From Pseudomonadota bacterium (GTDB lineage Bacteria > Myxococcota > Bradymonadia > UBA4248): 5,635 nt of DNA. A program made the translations under genes and the position numbers. The notes beneath the pieces were generated by a model, which saw nothing but the letters and a program-made list of their open reading frames with translations, ran no database searches and was not told the DNA's origin. The stretch covers positions 1-5,635 of the forward strand of contig JAGACY010000118.1 of the NCBI GenBank assembly GCA_017613855.1. The letters run 5' to 3'. The first letter of the stretch is position 1. Each line of letters opens with the position of its first letter. Shown here piece by piece: positions 1 through 5,635 of the stretch.

Positions 1-1
1 A

Positions 2-43
2 AACACCCACTACTCACTATCCACAGTTTACTGTTTACCATTT
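2..43 (-). repeat. Degenerate 7-bp tandem repeat array G, overlapping the lipoprotein stop codon
   Basis: Read in the direction of the lipoprotein gene, six 7-bp units follow without gaps: AAATGGT, then AAACAGT and AAACTGT, then GGATAGT, GAGTAGT and GGGTGTT. GT closes five of the six units. The last two codons (Lys, Trp) and the TAA stop (35-37) of the lipoprotein lie in the first two units. The unit sequence differs from the AATGCG-type arrays elsewhere in the window, but the period is the same. The array may continue beyond the left edge. Confidence 0.6.
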
Positions 44-2119
44 ATATTGGCTGCAAAGACCATCGCCGGCGAGAATGGAGAAATCAATTTCGGGATAATG
101 GCATTGCTGGTCATTCGAATCGGTTTCAGTCTTGGGATATGTGCAATACATGCCGCTGCCGGTATCGACATTCTTCATGTTGTATGCACTCCAGATACCG
201 CGGACACCGGTTGTTGTGGAGTTTTTGACGGTATTGCCATCACTGTCAGTGGTGGACGTTGTAACGGTCATATACCCCGACCAGTCGCCATCTCTAATGA
301 TATCAACTTTGTTGTCGGCGTTGGTATCTTTAAACATGGCTGTACCGCTGATATTGATATCAGAACCGGCTTTTTGGAGTTCTTCGTAGGCTGCTGCGAA
401 ATTGAGGACAGTCGCGAGCACATTAACGGCACTTCCGCACCACCCGGTGGCTTGAGATTTTGAAACGTTCAAATCATAGCCGATGCATTTCCCCAGGACT
501 TCACCGCCGATACATCGCGTTAATGTATTAGAAAGCCATGCACCCACGGAGTCGCAGTTAATCCATTTCTTGAGAGCCTCATTAAAGCTGGTTGCACCAT
601 CGGCAAGTTTAGGCAGCAAATAATTGTTGATGAGATAAACGATTATCTTGCCATAATAAAGGTTCATTTCGTGGGATTCGATGGCGAGTTTATCATAGTC
701 ATTCGCGATGGAACCACTCCATGTACCTTCGAGGAAGTAGAGTGTGTCATCAAGGCCTAGCTGTTTCGAGGATAGGGGAACTCGACCACAGTTGGGATCG
801 TGGGAGTCGGTACAATCGAGTCGCCAGTAGGCTGCGACGCCATCATAGGAATCCGTGCCTTTGAGTTCGACAGAACCAACTTTTTCGATACCGAGCTCAC
901 CCATAAATTCCATGGTGCGGACGATGTTTCTGAATTGGCATGCAAAGAGACCGATTTTATTGACGGTTTCATTCTCTTTGGCCATTTTGTTAATGGCATC
1001 GACCAGGTCTTTTTTGAATGTATTTGAAAGGATGAAGTCAGCGATTTTGCTGATGACTCCACCTAAAGACTCTGTGATGAGATCCATGATGAGGCTGTAG
1101 AGTGATTCGCCTGGATTATTGGCAAAATCTGTGACTCTCACGACGAATTTACCGACGCTACCGAGTGCGGAAGCTACGTCGCCGAGGTCGAAATAGCTGC
1201 GGACGTGATAGGTTGATACAGGGTCGAGATCGATGGTTTGAAGCTGGATTGTGGCTTCGATGGTATCGCTGGCAATGAGATTGATACCGGAATCGAGACA
1301 GCCGGCTGCTACGCGAGCGCCGTCAGGTGAAAAACCGTAAGCAATGATGGCATAATCCTGCTCGAGCGAGAGGTTTTCGAAGAGCGCGGTTTCTGCATCG
1401 ACTTTGGGAAGCAGTGGTTCTGCAGGCGCATCGGTTTTCGCATTGAGAACCTCACTGTCATTGAGATCGATAAGGGCACACTGAACCTCGGAACCATCGT
1501 AAATTCTAATGGAATAATTCTGAACAGGTGCATTCCCCGTGTATTCTGTTTTGACATTGAGATTGCCCGTTGGCTTGTCGAGAACATGAATACTGAACCT
1601 GACCAGTTGGGGGGCGATATTGCTTTTGGCTACGACGACCGCATTGCCGGAAACATCGGTGGCGTTGACGGTGATGTTGGCAATACCATTATCCGCCGTA
1701 CTCGATTTCTTTGCTGAGAGCGAAATCGATTCCGATCCGGTTTCAACACCCCATTGAATCTTCTCGCCAAAATAACCGAGTCCATAAGTATCATCATTTT
1801 TGGTTGAAATGAGCTGGACACTTATTTTGGAAAAACCTGAATTGGGAATTTCAAGTTCGGTTGGTCCTGCCGGAAGCAATATTCCTTCCCACCCCTGTTC
1901 GGGCTTTTCGGGTTTAACTATGGGGTCGTCCGGGCCTGGATCATCGGGGCCATCCGGGCCTGGTTCATCTTGGCCTGGCCCTGGATTATCCGGTCCGTCG
2001 GGATTTTCGGCCGGCGGATTGTCCTGATTCTTATCACCAGCATCATCACTGCATGCTGCAAGCGAGCACGCTAACATCGACGTAAATAATAATCTCAGAT
2101 ATGGGTTCAATGATTTCAT
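35..2119 (-). CDS. Secreted lipoprotein of unknown function with Pro/Asp linker and Ig-like domain
   Basis: This 694-residue protein is probably anchored in the outer membrane. Residues 1-23 form a lipoprotein signal peptide: basic residues K2 and R9, a hydrophobic core, and a lipobox LAAC with the lipidated Cys at 23. Ser at +2 favours outer-membrane sorting by the E. coli rule. Residues 24-75 are a low-complexity Asp/Pro/Gly linker with two copies of an 8-residue repeat. Residues ~79-183 look like a bacterial Ig-like (Big_1-type) beta domain, with a GIANITVNATD-like strand. Residues ~300-400 combine a YHVRSYFDLGD segment with long amphipathic helices. The C-terminal part is Cys-rich and contains DTNADNKVD at ~598-606, which resembles an EF-hand/dockerin-type calcium loop, then beta-rich sequence with GDWSG. 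The ATG at 2119 is chosen because GGAGG lies 5 nt upstream; an in-frame TTG at 2131 overlaps that Shine-Dalgarno and is unlikely. The stop lies inside a 7-bp repeat array. I do not recognise a named family; the domain calls are inference. Confidence 0.88.
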   Translation of the reverse strand: MKSLNPYLRLLFTSMLACSLAACSDDAGDKNQDNPPAENPDGPDNPGPGQDEPGPDGPDDPGPDDPIVKPEKPEQGWEGILLPAGPTELEIPNSGFSKISVQLISTKNDDTYGLGYFGEKIQWGVETGSESISLSAKKSSTADNGIANITVNATDVSGNAVVVAKSNIAPQLVRFSIHVLDKPTGNLNVKTEYTGNAPVQNYSIRIYDGSEVQCALIDLNDSEVLNAKTDAPAEPLLPKVDAETALFENLSLEQDYAIIAYGFSPDGARVAAGCLDSGINLIASDTIEATIQLQTIDLDPVSTYHVRSYFDLGDVASALGSVGKFVVRVTDFANNPGESLYSLIMDLITESLGGVISKIADFILSNTFKKDLVDAINKMAKENETVNKIGLFACQFRNIVRTMEFMGELGIEKVGSVELKGTDSYDGVAAYWRLDCTDSHDPNCGRVPLSSKQLGLDDTLYFLEGTWSGSIANDYDKLAIESHEMNLYYGKIIVYLINNYLLPKLADGATSFNEALKKWINCDSVGAWLSNTLTRCIGGEVLGKCIGYDLNVSKSQATGWCGSAVNVLATVLNFAAAYEELQKAGSDINISGTAMFKDTNADNKVDIIRDGDWSGYMTVTTSTTDSDGNTVKNSTTTGVRGIWSAYNMKNVDTGSGMYCTYPKTETDSNDQQCHYPEIDFSILAGDGLCSQYKW
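1922..1969 (-). repeat. Two tandem 24-bp coding repeats in the lipoprotein linker
   Basis: Bases 1922-1945 and 1946-1969 are imperfect 24-bp direct copies. They encode the 8-residue repeats DEPGPDGP (residues 51-58) and DDPGPDDP (59-66). Related, more diverged PDGPDNPGP sequence precedes them. The period is a multiple of three, so copy-number change would lengthen or shorten the surface linker without a frameshift. Confidence 0.75.
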
Positions 2120-2124
2120 TGTTA

Positions 2125-2129
2125 CCTCC
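2125..2129 (-). promoter_or_regulatory. Shine-Dalgarno of the lipoprotein gene
   Basis: Read on the minus strand, the sequence is GGAGGTAACAATG: a full GGAGG core with a 5-nt spacer before ATG 2119. It settles the start of the lipoprotein at 2119, not at the upstream in-frame TTG (2131), whose own codons would cover the ribosome site. Confidence 0.85.
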
Positions 2130-2163
2130 AAAAGGGGGAATAGTTCATGCGATATCCCATGTT

Positions 2164-2192
2164 AGTCTACACCTTGAAATATGATTGTTCAA
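2164..2192 (-). promoter_or_regulatory. Possible sigma70-like promoter for the lipoprotein gene
   Basis: On the minus strand, TTGAAC (2187-2192) and TAGACT (2164-2169) are separated by exactly 17 bp. Each hexamer matches its consensus (TTGACA, TATAAT) at four of six bases. Transcription would start near 2157 and give a leader of about 38 nt ending in the strong GGAGG. The spacing and position fit well, but hexamers this degenerate also arise by chance in AT-rich DNA. Confidence 0.35.
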
Positions 2193-2274
2193 GATTTGGG
2201 GACGAGATTAATTAAATTGGCGTAGCGACTCTGCCCATATGCTTATATTAATTTCGAAGGAGCAAATCTTCTGT

Positions 2275-2309
2275 TAATGCATAATGCATAATTATGAATG
2301 CATAATGGA
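2275..2309 (+). repeat. 7-bp tandem repeat array A (TAATGCA type)
   Basis: There are five contiguous 7-bp units: TAATGCA twice, then TAATTAT, GAATGCA and TAATGGA. Units 2-5 match units 1-4 of array E (3365-3392) at 26 of 28 bases in the same order. An 8-bp direct repeat, GAGCAAAT, lies on each side (2260-2267 and 2320-2327). The array sits in the divergent spacer between the lipoprotein and slyD, on the far side of the lipoprotein promoter candidate. Confidence 0.7.
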
Positions 2310-2410
2310 ATGTTGCACTGAGCAAATTTGGATGATTCAAAAACATTCAGCATTATGAATGAAAGAATTTTCTTACTCTTGGGGGATCTGACGAATAACA
2401 GATGGCTGAA

Positions 2411-2445
2411 CAGTTACCAATGGGCTATGAGCAATGAGTAATTGA
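2411..2445 (+). repeat. Degenerate 7-bp tandem repeat array B
   Basis: Five period-7 units are present: CAGTTAC, then CAATGGG, CTATGAG and CAATGAG, ending with TAATTGA. The unit is more degenerate than in the other arrays, but the period is clear. Its right edge shares the exact 12-mer AATTGAATTTGC (2440-2451) with the right edge of array C (3114-3125). It lies about 100 bp upstream of slyD. Confidence 0.55.
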
Positions 2446-2545
2446 ATTTGCTGTCACTTATCAATCAACGTGCAATTAATGCTTGAATTTTATGGCTCAG
2501 GGATTAGAAGTTTCGCGCTCCGTCATGGAGTTTAAGCATAAGTAA

Positions 2546-3079
2546 ATGAGAGTTGATACCATGATAGAAGAAACGCCGGAATCATTGAAAACAGATGTCG
2601 TTGCAAAGGACACCGTGCCCTCTGTTATTTTTGTCATGAGCAACGATGCAGGTGAAGTCCTTGATCTCGCTACACGGGATAATCCCATGCGGTATTTGCA
2701 TGGGCATAACATGATACTGCGCGGGCTCGAAAAAGCGCTCGATGGCATGACCGTTGGCAAACAATTTCATGTAGATGTTTCACCTGAGGATGCCTATGGC
2801 GAGCGTGAAGGTGAGCCTCAAAGAGTGCCAAAGTCAATTTTCCCCGAGGGAACAATGTTTCGCGTGGGGGCTGGCATGACCGCCAAATCGGAGGATGGCA
2901 AGCCTTTTCCCCTTTGGATTGTTTCGATCGATGAAGACAATGTCTATGTGGATTCGAACCATCCGCTTGCGGGCCAGACGCTTCATTTCGATATTGAAGT
3001 ACTTGCCATCCGCAAGGCAACTCAGGATGAGCTTAAGGATGGCCGTGTACACGATGGCTGCAATCTCTGTCGGCCGTAG
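2546..3079 (+). CDS. slyD: SlyD-like FKBP-type peptidyl-prolyl cis-trans isomerase
   Basis: This 177-residue cytoplasmic protein should catalyse cis-trans isomerisation of X-Pro bonds and act as a folding chaperone. The FKBP half shows NDAGEVLD, then LHGHNMILRGLEKALDGMTVG, the usual pocket and loop sequence. The insert-in-flap chaperone domain follows DVSPEDAYGER and includes PQRVPKSIFPEG. The FKBP fold then resumes with DSNHPLAGQTLHFDIEVL, a SlyD signature. The family's His/Cys-rich metal-binding tail is reduced to HDGCNLCRP (residues 169-177), with one CxxC and one His. The start is uncertain: ATG 2546 has only a distant GGAG (2527-2530), whereas ATG 2561 has GAGAG 8 nt upstream and gives a 172-residue product. 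Either form has about 15-20 more N-terminal residues than typical SlyD. The gene probably has its own transcript, with repeats on both sides. The family call is firm; the symbol is by similarity. Confidence 0.93.
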   Translation: MRVDTMIEETPESLKTDVVAKDTVPSVIFVMSNDAGEVLDLATRDNPMRYLHGHNMILRGLEKALDGMTVGKQFHVDVSPEDAYGEREGEPQRVPKSIFPEGTMFRVGAGMTAKSEDGKPFPLWIVSIDEDNVYVDSNHPLAGQTLHFDIEVLAIRKATQDELKDGRVHDGCNLCRP

Positions 3080-3084
3080 TATTG

Positions 3085-3119
3085 CAATGCGGAATGCGGA
3101 ATGCGGAATGCGGAATTGA
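3085..3119 (+). repeat. 7-bp tandem repeat array C (GAATGCG type)
   Basis: The array begins 5 nt after the slyD stop. It has five units: CAATGCG, GAATGCG three times, and the variant GAATTGA. It matches array D at 33 of 35 bases. Read in other frames it encodes the low-complexity 7-residue repeat SAFRIPH, so ORFs crossing it are artefacts. Confidence 0.85.
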
Positions 3120-3168
3120 ATTTGCAAAACTAAGGGATAAGTCTGAAGCTAAGGGGAAAAGACTTTCG

Positions 3169-3203
3169 TAATGCGGAATGCGGAATGCGGAATGCGGAAT
3201 TAA
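3169..3203 (+). repeat. 7-bp tandem repeat array D (GAATGCG type)
   Basis: There are five units: TAATGCG, GAATGCG three times, and the variant GAATTAA. It starts exactly 84 bp (12 x 7) after array C, so the two are in the same 7-bp phase. The intervening bases 3128-3148 also show weak period-7 structure, with three successive units ending in AAG. Its left edge, TTCGTAATGCG (3165-3175), is identical to that of array F (3552-3562). Confidence 0.85.
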
Positions 3204-3296
3204 TTCTGTATTACGGCAGCTATCTTCTAAAGTCTCTTGGAAATGACGTCTCAATGCCAATGGTCATAAGGCTTTTGGTGCAAGCCCCCTAGAAAT

Positions 3297-3359
3297 GCAG
3301 CGGCGTATGCAATAGCCGCTGCGCGCCGGGCGTATCGCCGTCAGGCGATAGCAGGCGCG
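3297..3359. other. GC-rich double hairpin, possible structured RNA or intergenic repeat element
   Basis: Two stem-loops stand next to each other inside AT-rich spacer. Hairpin 1 pairs GCAGCGGC (3297-3304) with GCCGCTGC (3315-3322), eight perfect base pairs. Hairpin 2 pairs TATCGCC (3333-3339) with GGCGATA (3344-3350) around a GTCA loop. Its outer stem pairs CGCGCC (3322-3327) with GGCGCG (3354-3359). Both hairpins carry the pattern GGCGTAT, loop, ATAGC. There is no U-tract after either stem, so a simple intrinsic terminator is unlikely. It could be a REP/MITE-like interspersed element, a small RNA or a processing site; I do not recognise the family. Confidence 0.5.
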
Positions 3360-3364
3360 ATTAA

Positions 3365-3399
3365 TAATGCATAATGATGAATGCATAATGAATAATGAA
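3365..3399 (+). repeat. 7-bp tandem repeat array E (TAATGCA type)
   Basis: There are five units: TAATGCA, TAATGAT, GAATGCA, and TAATGAA twice. The first four repeat the unit order of array A with two base differences in 28. It begins 5 nt after the double hairpin, so hairpin and array may belong together. Confidence 0.7.
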
Positions 3400-3548
3400 A
3401 TAGACATTCGGAGAGATAGGCTGGTGGCAAAAGTCAATTCATGCTCGATTTATCAAGGTGAATTTCGATGGGAGAGTCCATTGCCGGAAAAAACGCCATT
3501 GAATAAAAAAATTCGGCCGTTTTTTGGATTTTTTGCCAATATTATTAT

Positions 3549-3583
3549 GAATTCGTAATGCGTAATGCGTAATGCGTAATTAT
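3549..3583 (+). repeat. 7-bp tandem repeat array F (TAATGCG type)
   Basis: There are five units: GAATTCG, TAATGCG three times, and the variant TAATTAT. It ends 31 nt before the recD2 start, so it is either in the recD2 leader or part of its promoter region. Three identical central units flanked by one variant unit on each side is the same plan as arrays C and D. Confidence 0.8.
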
Positions 3584-3614
3584 TTTAACAAACGCTTCGA
3601 CCAACAGTTTACAC

Positions 3615-5635
3615 ATGCCATCCCAGATAGAGTTGCCATCCCTGGAAAAGAAAATCGGTGAAACCGTTCAGACGACGGCGCGGATCACGCGTGTGCGTTA
3701 TGTCAATCCCGAGAATTCCTATGCGATTCTCGATGCGGTGACGCGCAGAAATAATCCGTTTACGCTCGTGGGGACGCTTGCGGCGTTCAAGGTTGACGAT
3801 GAAATCCGCGTAAAAGGGACGTGGGTGGATTCGAAATATGGCATTCAGCTCAAGGTGGAGTCGTGTGAGATAGCGATGCCGACTTCGAGTGTGGGTTTGG
3901 CGAGGTTTTTGTCATCTCAGCTGACGGGGATCGGTCTTCGCATGGCCGAGCGGATCATCCAGAAATTTGGTGAGAATACGGTAAATGTGCTGGATCATGA
4001 CCCGGAAAAGCTGCTGGAGGTGAAGGGAATTTCGCGTAGGAAACTCGACCTGATTCTGGAGGAATGGGCGGAAAAACAGGGCAATCGCCAGTTGTTTGTG
4101 TATCTGCAGGGGCATGGCCTGTCGTTTGAACTGTCCTCGAAGCTGATTGGGCTTTATGGGAAAAAGATTATTCCGATTTTGAACCAGCAGCCTTATCTCT
4201 TGTCGAAAGAGGTGACGGGGATTGGGTTTAAGCGTGCCGATCAGATTGCTTCTCAGATGGGGATTGCGCCGGATAATCCGATGCGCATTGAGGCGGGCAT
4301 CGATTATGCGTTGTATGAAGCGGAAAATACGGATGGCCATTGTTATTTGCCTCGGCCTGTGCTGATCGAGACGGCATCGCGGCTTTTGCAGGTCGATTCG
4401 GCCAGAATTGAGGAACATATTGATGCGCTCATCGAACGTCGTTCGATTCGGACGGACAGGGATGAAACTGGCGAAACACTCGTCTATCGCGCATTTATGT
4501 GGAATCTGGAGCATTCGGTGGCGAATGAGATTGCGCGCATGGTGAAAGCTTCTTCGCATGGCAAGCCTGATGAGGATGATTTGGCCGCTGTACGCCGCAT
4601 TGAGACGCGTCTGGGGATTGAACTGGCACCGCAGCAGCGCGAGGCAGTTTTGACGGGTCTTTACGAAAAATTTATGGTGATTACGGGCGGGCCGGGTACG
4701 GGGAAGACGACGCTCGTCAAAGTCTTTGTGGCAGCCGCACAGGAACAGGATATTCCCGTGTTTTTGGCGGCTCCGACGGGGCGTGCCTCCAAACGTCTGA
4801 GTGAGACGACGGGCATCGAGGCCAAGACGATTCATCGTTTGCTCGAGTATGCCTACGTCAATGACTCGCGGGGCGCATTTACCCGCAACGAAGACAATCC
4901 GCTTCCGGCCGGGATTTACATCGTCGATGAGTCTTCGATGATCGATTTGTCTCTGATGCGATCCCTGCTGGTTGCTTTGCCCAGCGATGCGCGGATTATT
5001 CTCGTGGGGGATGTCGACCAACTGCCGAGTGTAGGGATGGGTACTGTGCTCAAAGACCTGATTTCATCGAATTGTTTGCCGGTCATCCGGTTAAAGACGG
5101 TCTTCAGGCAGGCCGAGCAGAGTCTGATTGTCAAGAACGCGCATCGCATCAACGAGGGCATGTATCCCATTGTTCCGAGCCGTGAGGAGATGGCGGCTCC
5201 CGGGTGTGAGTTTTATCTGTTCAATGCAGCAACGCCGGAGCATGCCGAGCATCTCATCGAGCAGCTCGTGTGTGAGAAGCTTCCCCAACGGTATGGGCTC
5301 GATCCGATGAACGAAATCCAGGTGTTGTGCCCGATGCGCCAGAATGCAGGCGGTGTCGAGCATCTTAACCAGATTTTGCAGGATAAGCTTAATCCTTCGG
5401 GCAATCCTATCGCCATCTCGTATGTCGGGTTCCGCACGGGTGATCGCGTCATGCAGCTTAAGAATGATTATGAGCATGACGTCTTTAACGGCGACATCGG
5501 AAAAATCGTCGCGGAAACCGCAGGCAAGGCCATTGTCGATTTCGATGGCCGCCTTGTGGAATATACCAAAAAGAGTCTCGAAAACCTTGCTCTGGCGTAT
5601 GCCTGTACCGTCCATAAATCGCAGGGCAGCGAATA
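3615..5635 (+). CDS. recD2: RecD2-type ATP-dependent DNA helicase, 3' end cut by the window edge
   Basis: This is a superfamily 1B 5'-to-3' DNA helicase of the RecD-like family that acts without RecBC, with proposed roles in DNA repair and replication-fork maintenance. 673 codons are present. Residues ~1-95 form the N-terminal OB-like domain typical of RecD2. Residues ~100-220 hold helix-hairpin-helix elements (LTGIGLRMAERII, LLEVKGISRRKLDLI, VTGIGFKRADQIA). The motor core has Walker A GGPGTGKTT at 358-366 (K364), Walker B VDES at 437-440, GDVDQLPSV at 465-473, and FRQ at 497-499. The visible end, VHKSQGSE (666-673), begins the last conserved helicase motif, so probably only some 50-100 residues are missing. 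The frame is intact and all visible catalytic motifs are present. ATG 3615 is the first possible start after an in-frame stop at 3570-3572, yet no Shine-Dalgarno precedes it. No recB or recC is visible, as expected for RecD2. Confidence 0.95.
   Translation, partial: MPSQIELPSLEKKIGETVQTTARITRVRYVNPENSYAILDAVTRRNNPFTLVGTLAAFKVDDEIRVKGTWVDSKYGIQLKVESCEIAMPTSSVGLARFLSSQLTGIGLRMAERIIQKFGENTVNVLDHDPEKLLEVKGISRRKLDLILEEWAEKQGNRQLFVYLQGHGLSFELSSKLIGLYGKKIIPILNQQPYLLSKEVTGIGFKRADQIASQMGIAPDNPMRIEAGIDYALYEAENTDGHCYLPRPVLIETASRLLQVDSARIEEHIDALIERRSIRTDRDETGETLVYRAFMWNLEHSVANEIARMVKASSHGKPDEDDLAAVRRIETRLGIELAPQQREAVLTGLYEKFMVITGGPGTGKTTLVKVFVAAAQEQDIPVFLAAPTGRASKRLSETTGIEAKTIHRLLEYAYVNDSRGAFTRNEDNPLPAGIYIVDESSMIDLSLMRSLLVALPSDARIILVGDVDQLPSVGMGTVLKDLISSNCLPVIRLKTVFRQAEQSLIVKNAHRINEGMYPIVPSREEMAAPGCEFYLFNAATPEHAEHLIEQLVCEKLPQRYGLDPMNEIQVLCPMRQNAGGVEHLNQILQDKLNPSGNPIAISYVGFRTGDRVMQLKNDYEHDVFNGDIGKIVAETAGKAIVDFDGRLVEYTKKSLENLALAYACTVHKSQGSE

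Larger units (their letters stand above)
2120..2545. other. Divergent intergenic region between the lipoprotein gene and slyD
   Basis: These 426 bp hold the lipoprotein leader and promoter candidate on the left, and arrays A and B in the middle. I found no convincing sigma70 promoter for slyD: the best pair, TTGCTG and TGCAAT with 17 bp between (2448-2476), matches the consensus poorly. No terminator, tRNA or credible small ORF was found. Confidence 0.6.
3080..3614. other. Repeat-rich noncoding region between slyD and recD2
   Basis: These 535 bp hold arrays C and D, about 90 bp of unremarkable sequence, the GC-rich double hairpin, array E, about 150 bp of AT-rich sequence, and array F. Inside 3400-3548, AAAAAACG (3488-3495) can pair with CGTTTTTT (3518-3525), whose 3' arm is T-rich. 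This is a weak, AT-only terminator candidate. A 63-codon open frame (3367-3558) begins and ends inside the repeat arrays and has no other support. The length and structure argue that slyD and recD2 are not in one operon. Confidence 0.6.

Noticed and set aside
47..463. Plus-strand 138-codon frame opposite the lipoprotein
   Set aside because: Antisense shadow of a gene with a clear signal peptide, ribosome site and intact frame.
2518..2530. Small hairpin CTCC/GGAG just before slyD
   Set aside because: Only four base pairs plus a possible G-U; GGAG here is also too far from ATG 2546 to be a confident ribosome site.
3139..3165. Possible terminator stem AAGTCT/AGACTT after slyD
   Set aside because: Six base pairs with a 15-nt loop and no following T-tract.
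3033..3260. Minus-strand frame with repeated IPHSAFR residues
   Set aside because: The residue repeat is only the translation of 7-bp arrays C and D; period 7 in DNA gives a 7-residue repeat in any open frame.
3367..3558. A 63-codon plus-strand open frame between slyD and recD2
   Set aside because: Its start (MHNDECIMNN) is translated from array E and its end from array F; no ribosome site and no recognisable protein features.
2275..3583. CRISPR array
   Set aside because: Repeats are 7 bp and contiguous, with no spacers of regular length and no cas genes in the window.
3912..5021. A 369-codon open frame on the minus strand opposite recD2
   Set aside because: It lies wholly antisense to a helicase gene with intact motifs, is very rich in Arg/His/Asn, as antisense frames often are, and shows no recognisable domain.
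5091..5615. A 174-codon minus-strand open frame opposite the end of recD2
   Set aside because: Antisense to the conserved motor domain, with no independent support.

Overview
The window looks like ordinary chromosome from a Gram-negative (diderm) bacterium of medium GC content. The signs are a lipobox signal peptide with Ser after the lipidated Cys, a SlyD-type FKBP isomerase, and a stand-alone RecD2-type helicase. The lipoprotein style (LAAC followed by an Asp/Pro/Gly-rich linker and unrecognised secreted domains) recalls Myxococcota/Bradymonadota ('deltaproteobacterial') genomes. That placement is inference from style, not a database match, and confidence is low.

Layout. Bases 35-2119 (minus) encode a 694-residue secreted lipoprotein of unknown function. 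It has a strong Shine-Dalgarno, a plausible sigma70-like promoter and a repetitive Pro/Asp linker. Bases 2120-2545 are a divergent intergenic region with that promoter and two arrays of degenerate 7-bp repeats. Bases 2546-3079 (plus) encode a SlyD-like peptidyl-prolyl isomerase/chaperone with a very short Cys/His tail. Bases 3080-3614 are noncoding and unusually structured: two near-identical 7-bp arrays in the same 7-bp phase, a GC-rich double hairpin (3297-3359), and two more 7-bp arrays. Bases 3615-5635 (plus) encode a RecD2-family superfamily 1 DNA helicase that runs off the right edge, just inside its last helicase motif.

The three genes have no evident common pathway. The lipoprotein is divergent from slyD, and slyD and recD2 are separated by 535 bp of repeats, so each is probably its own transcription unit. 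No mobile-element genes, tRNA, rRNA, CRISPR array or defence cassette is visible.

The most noteworthy signal is the 7-bp repeat family. Seven arrays occur, at least one in every noncoding gap and one overlapping the lipoprotein stop codon. Most have five units, several pairs are almost identical, and some share sequence just at their edges. This resembles the heptanucleotide STRR class known from cyanobacteria, but its function here is unknown. I see no convincing new multi-gene system.
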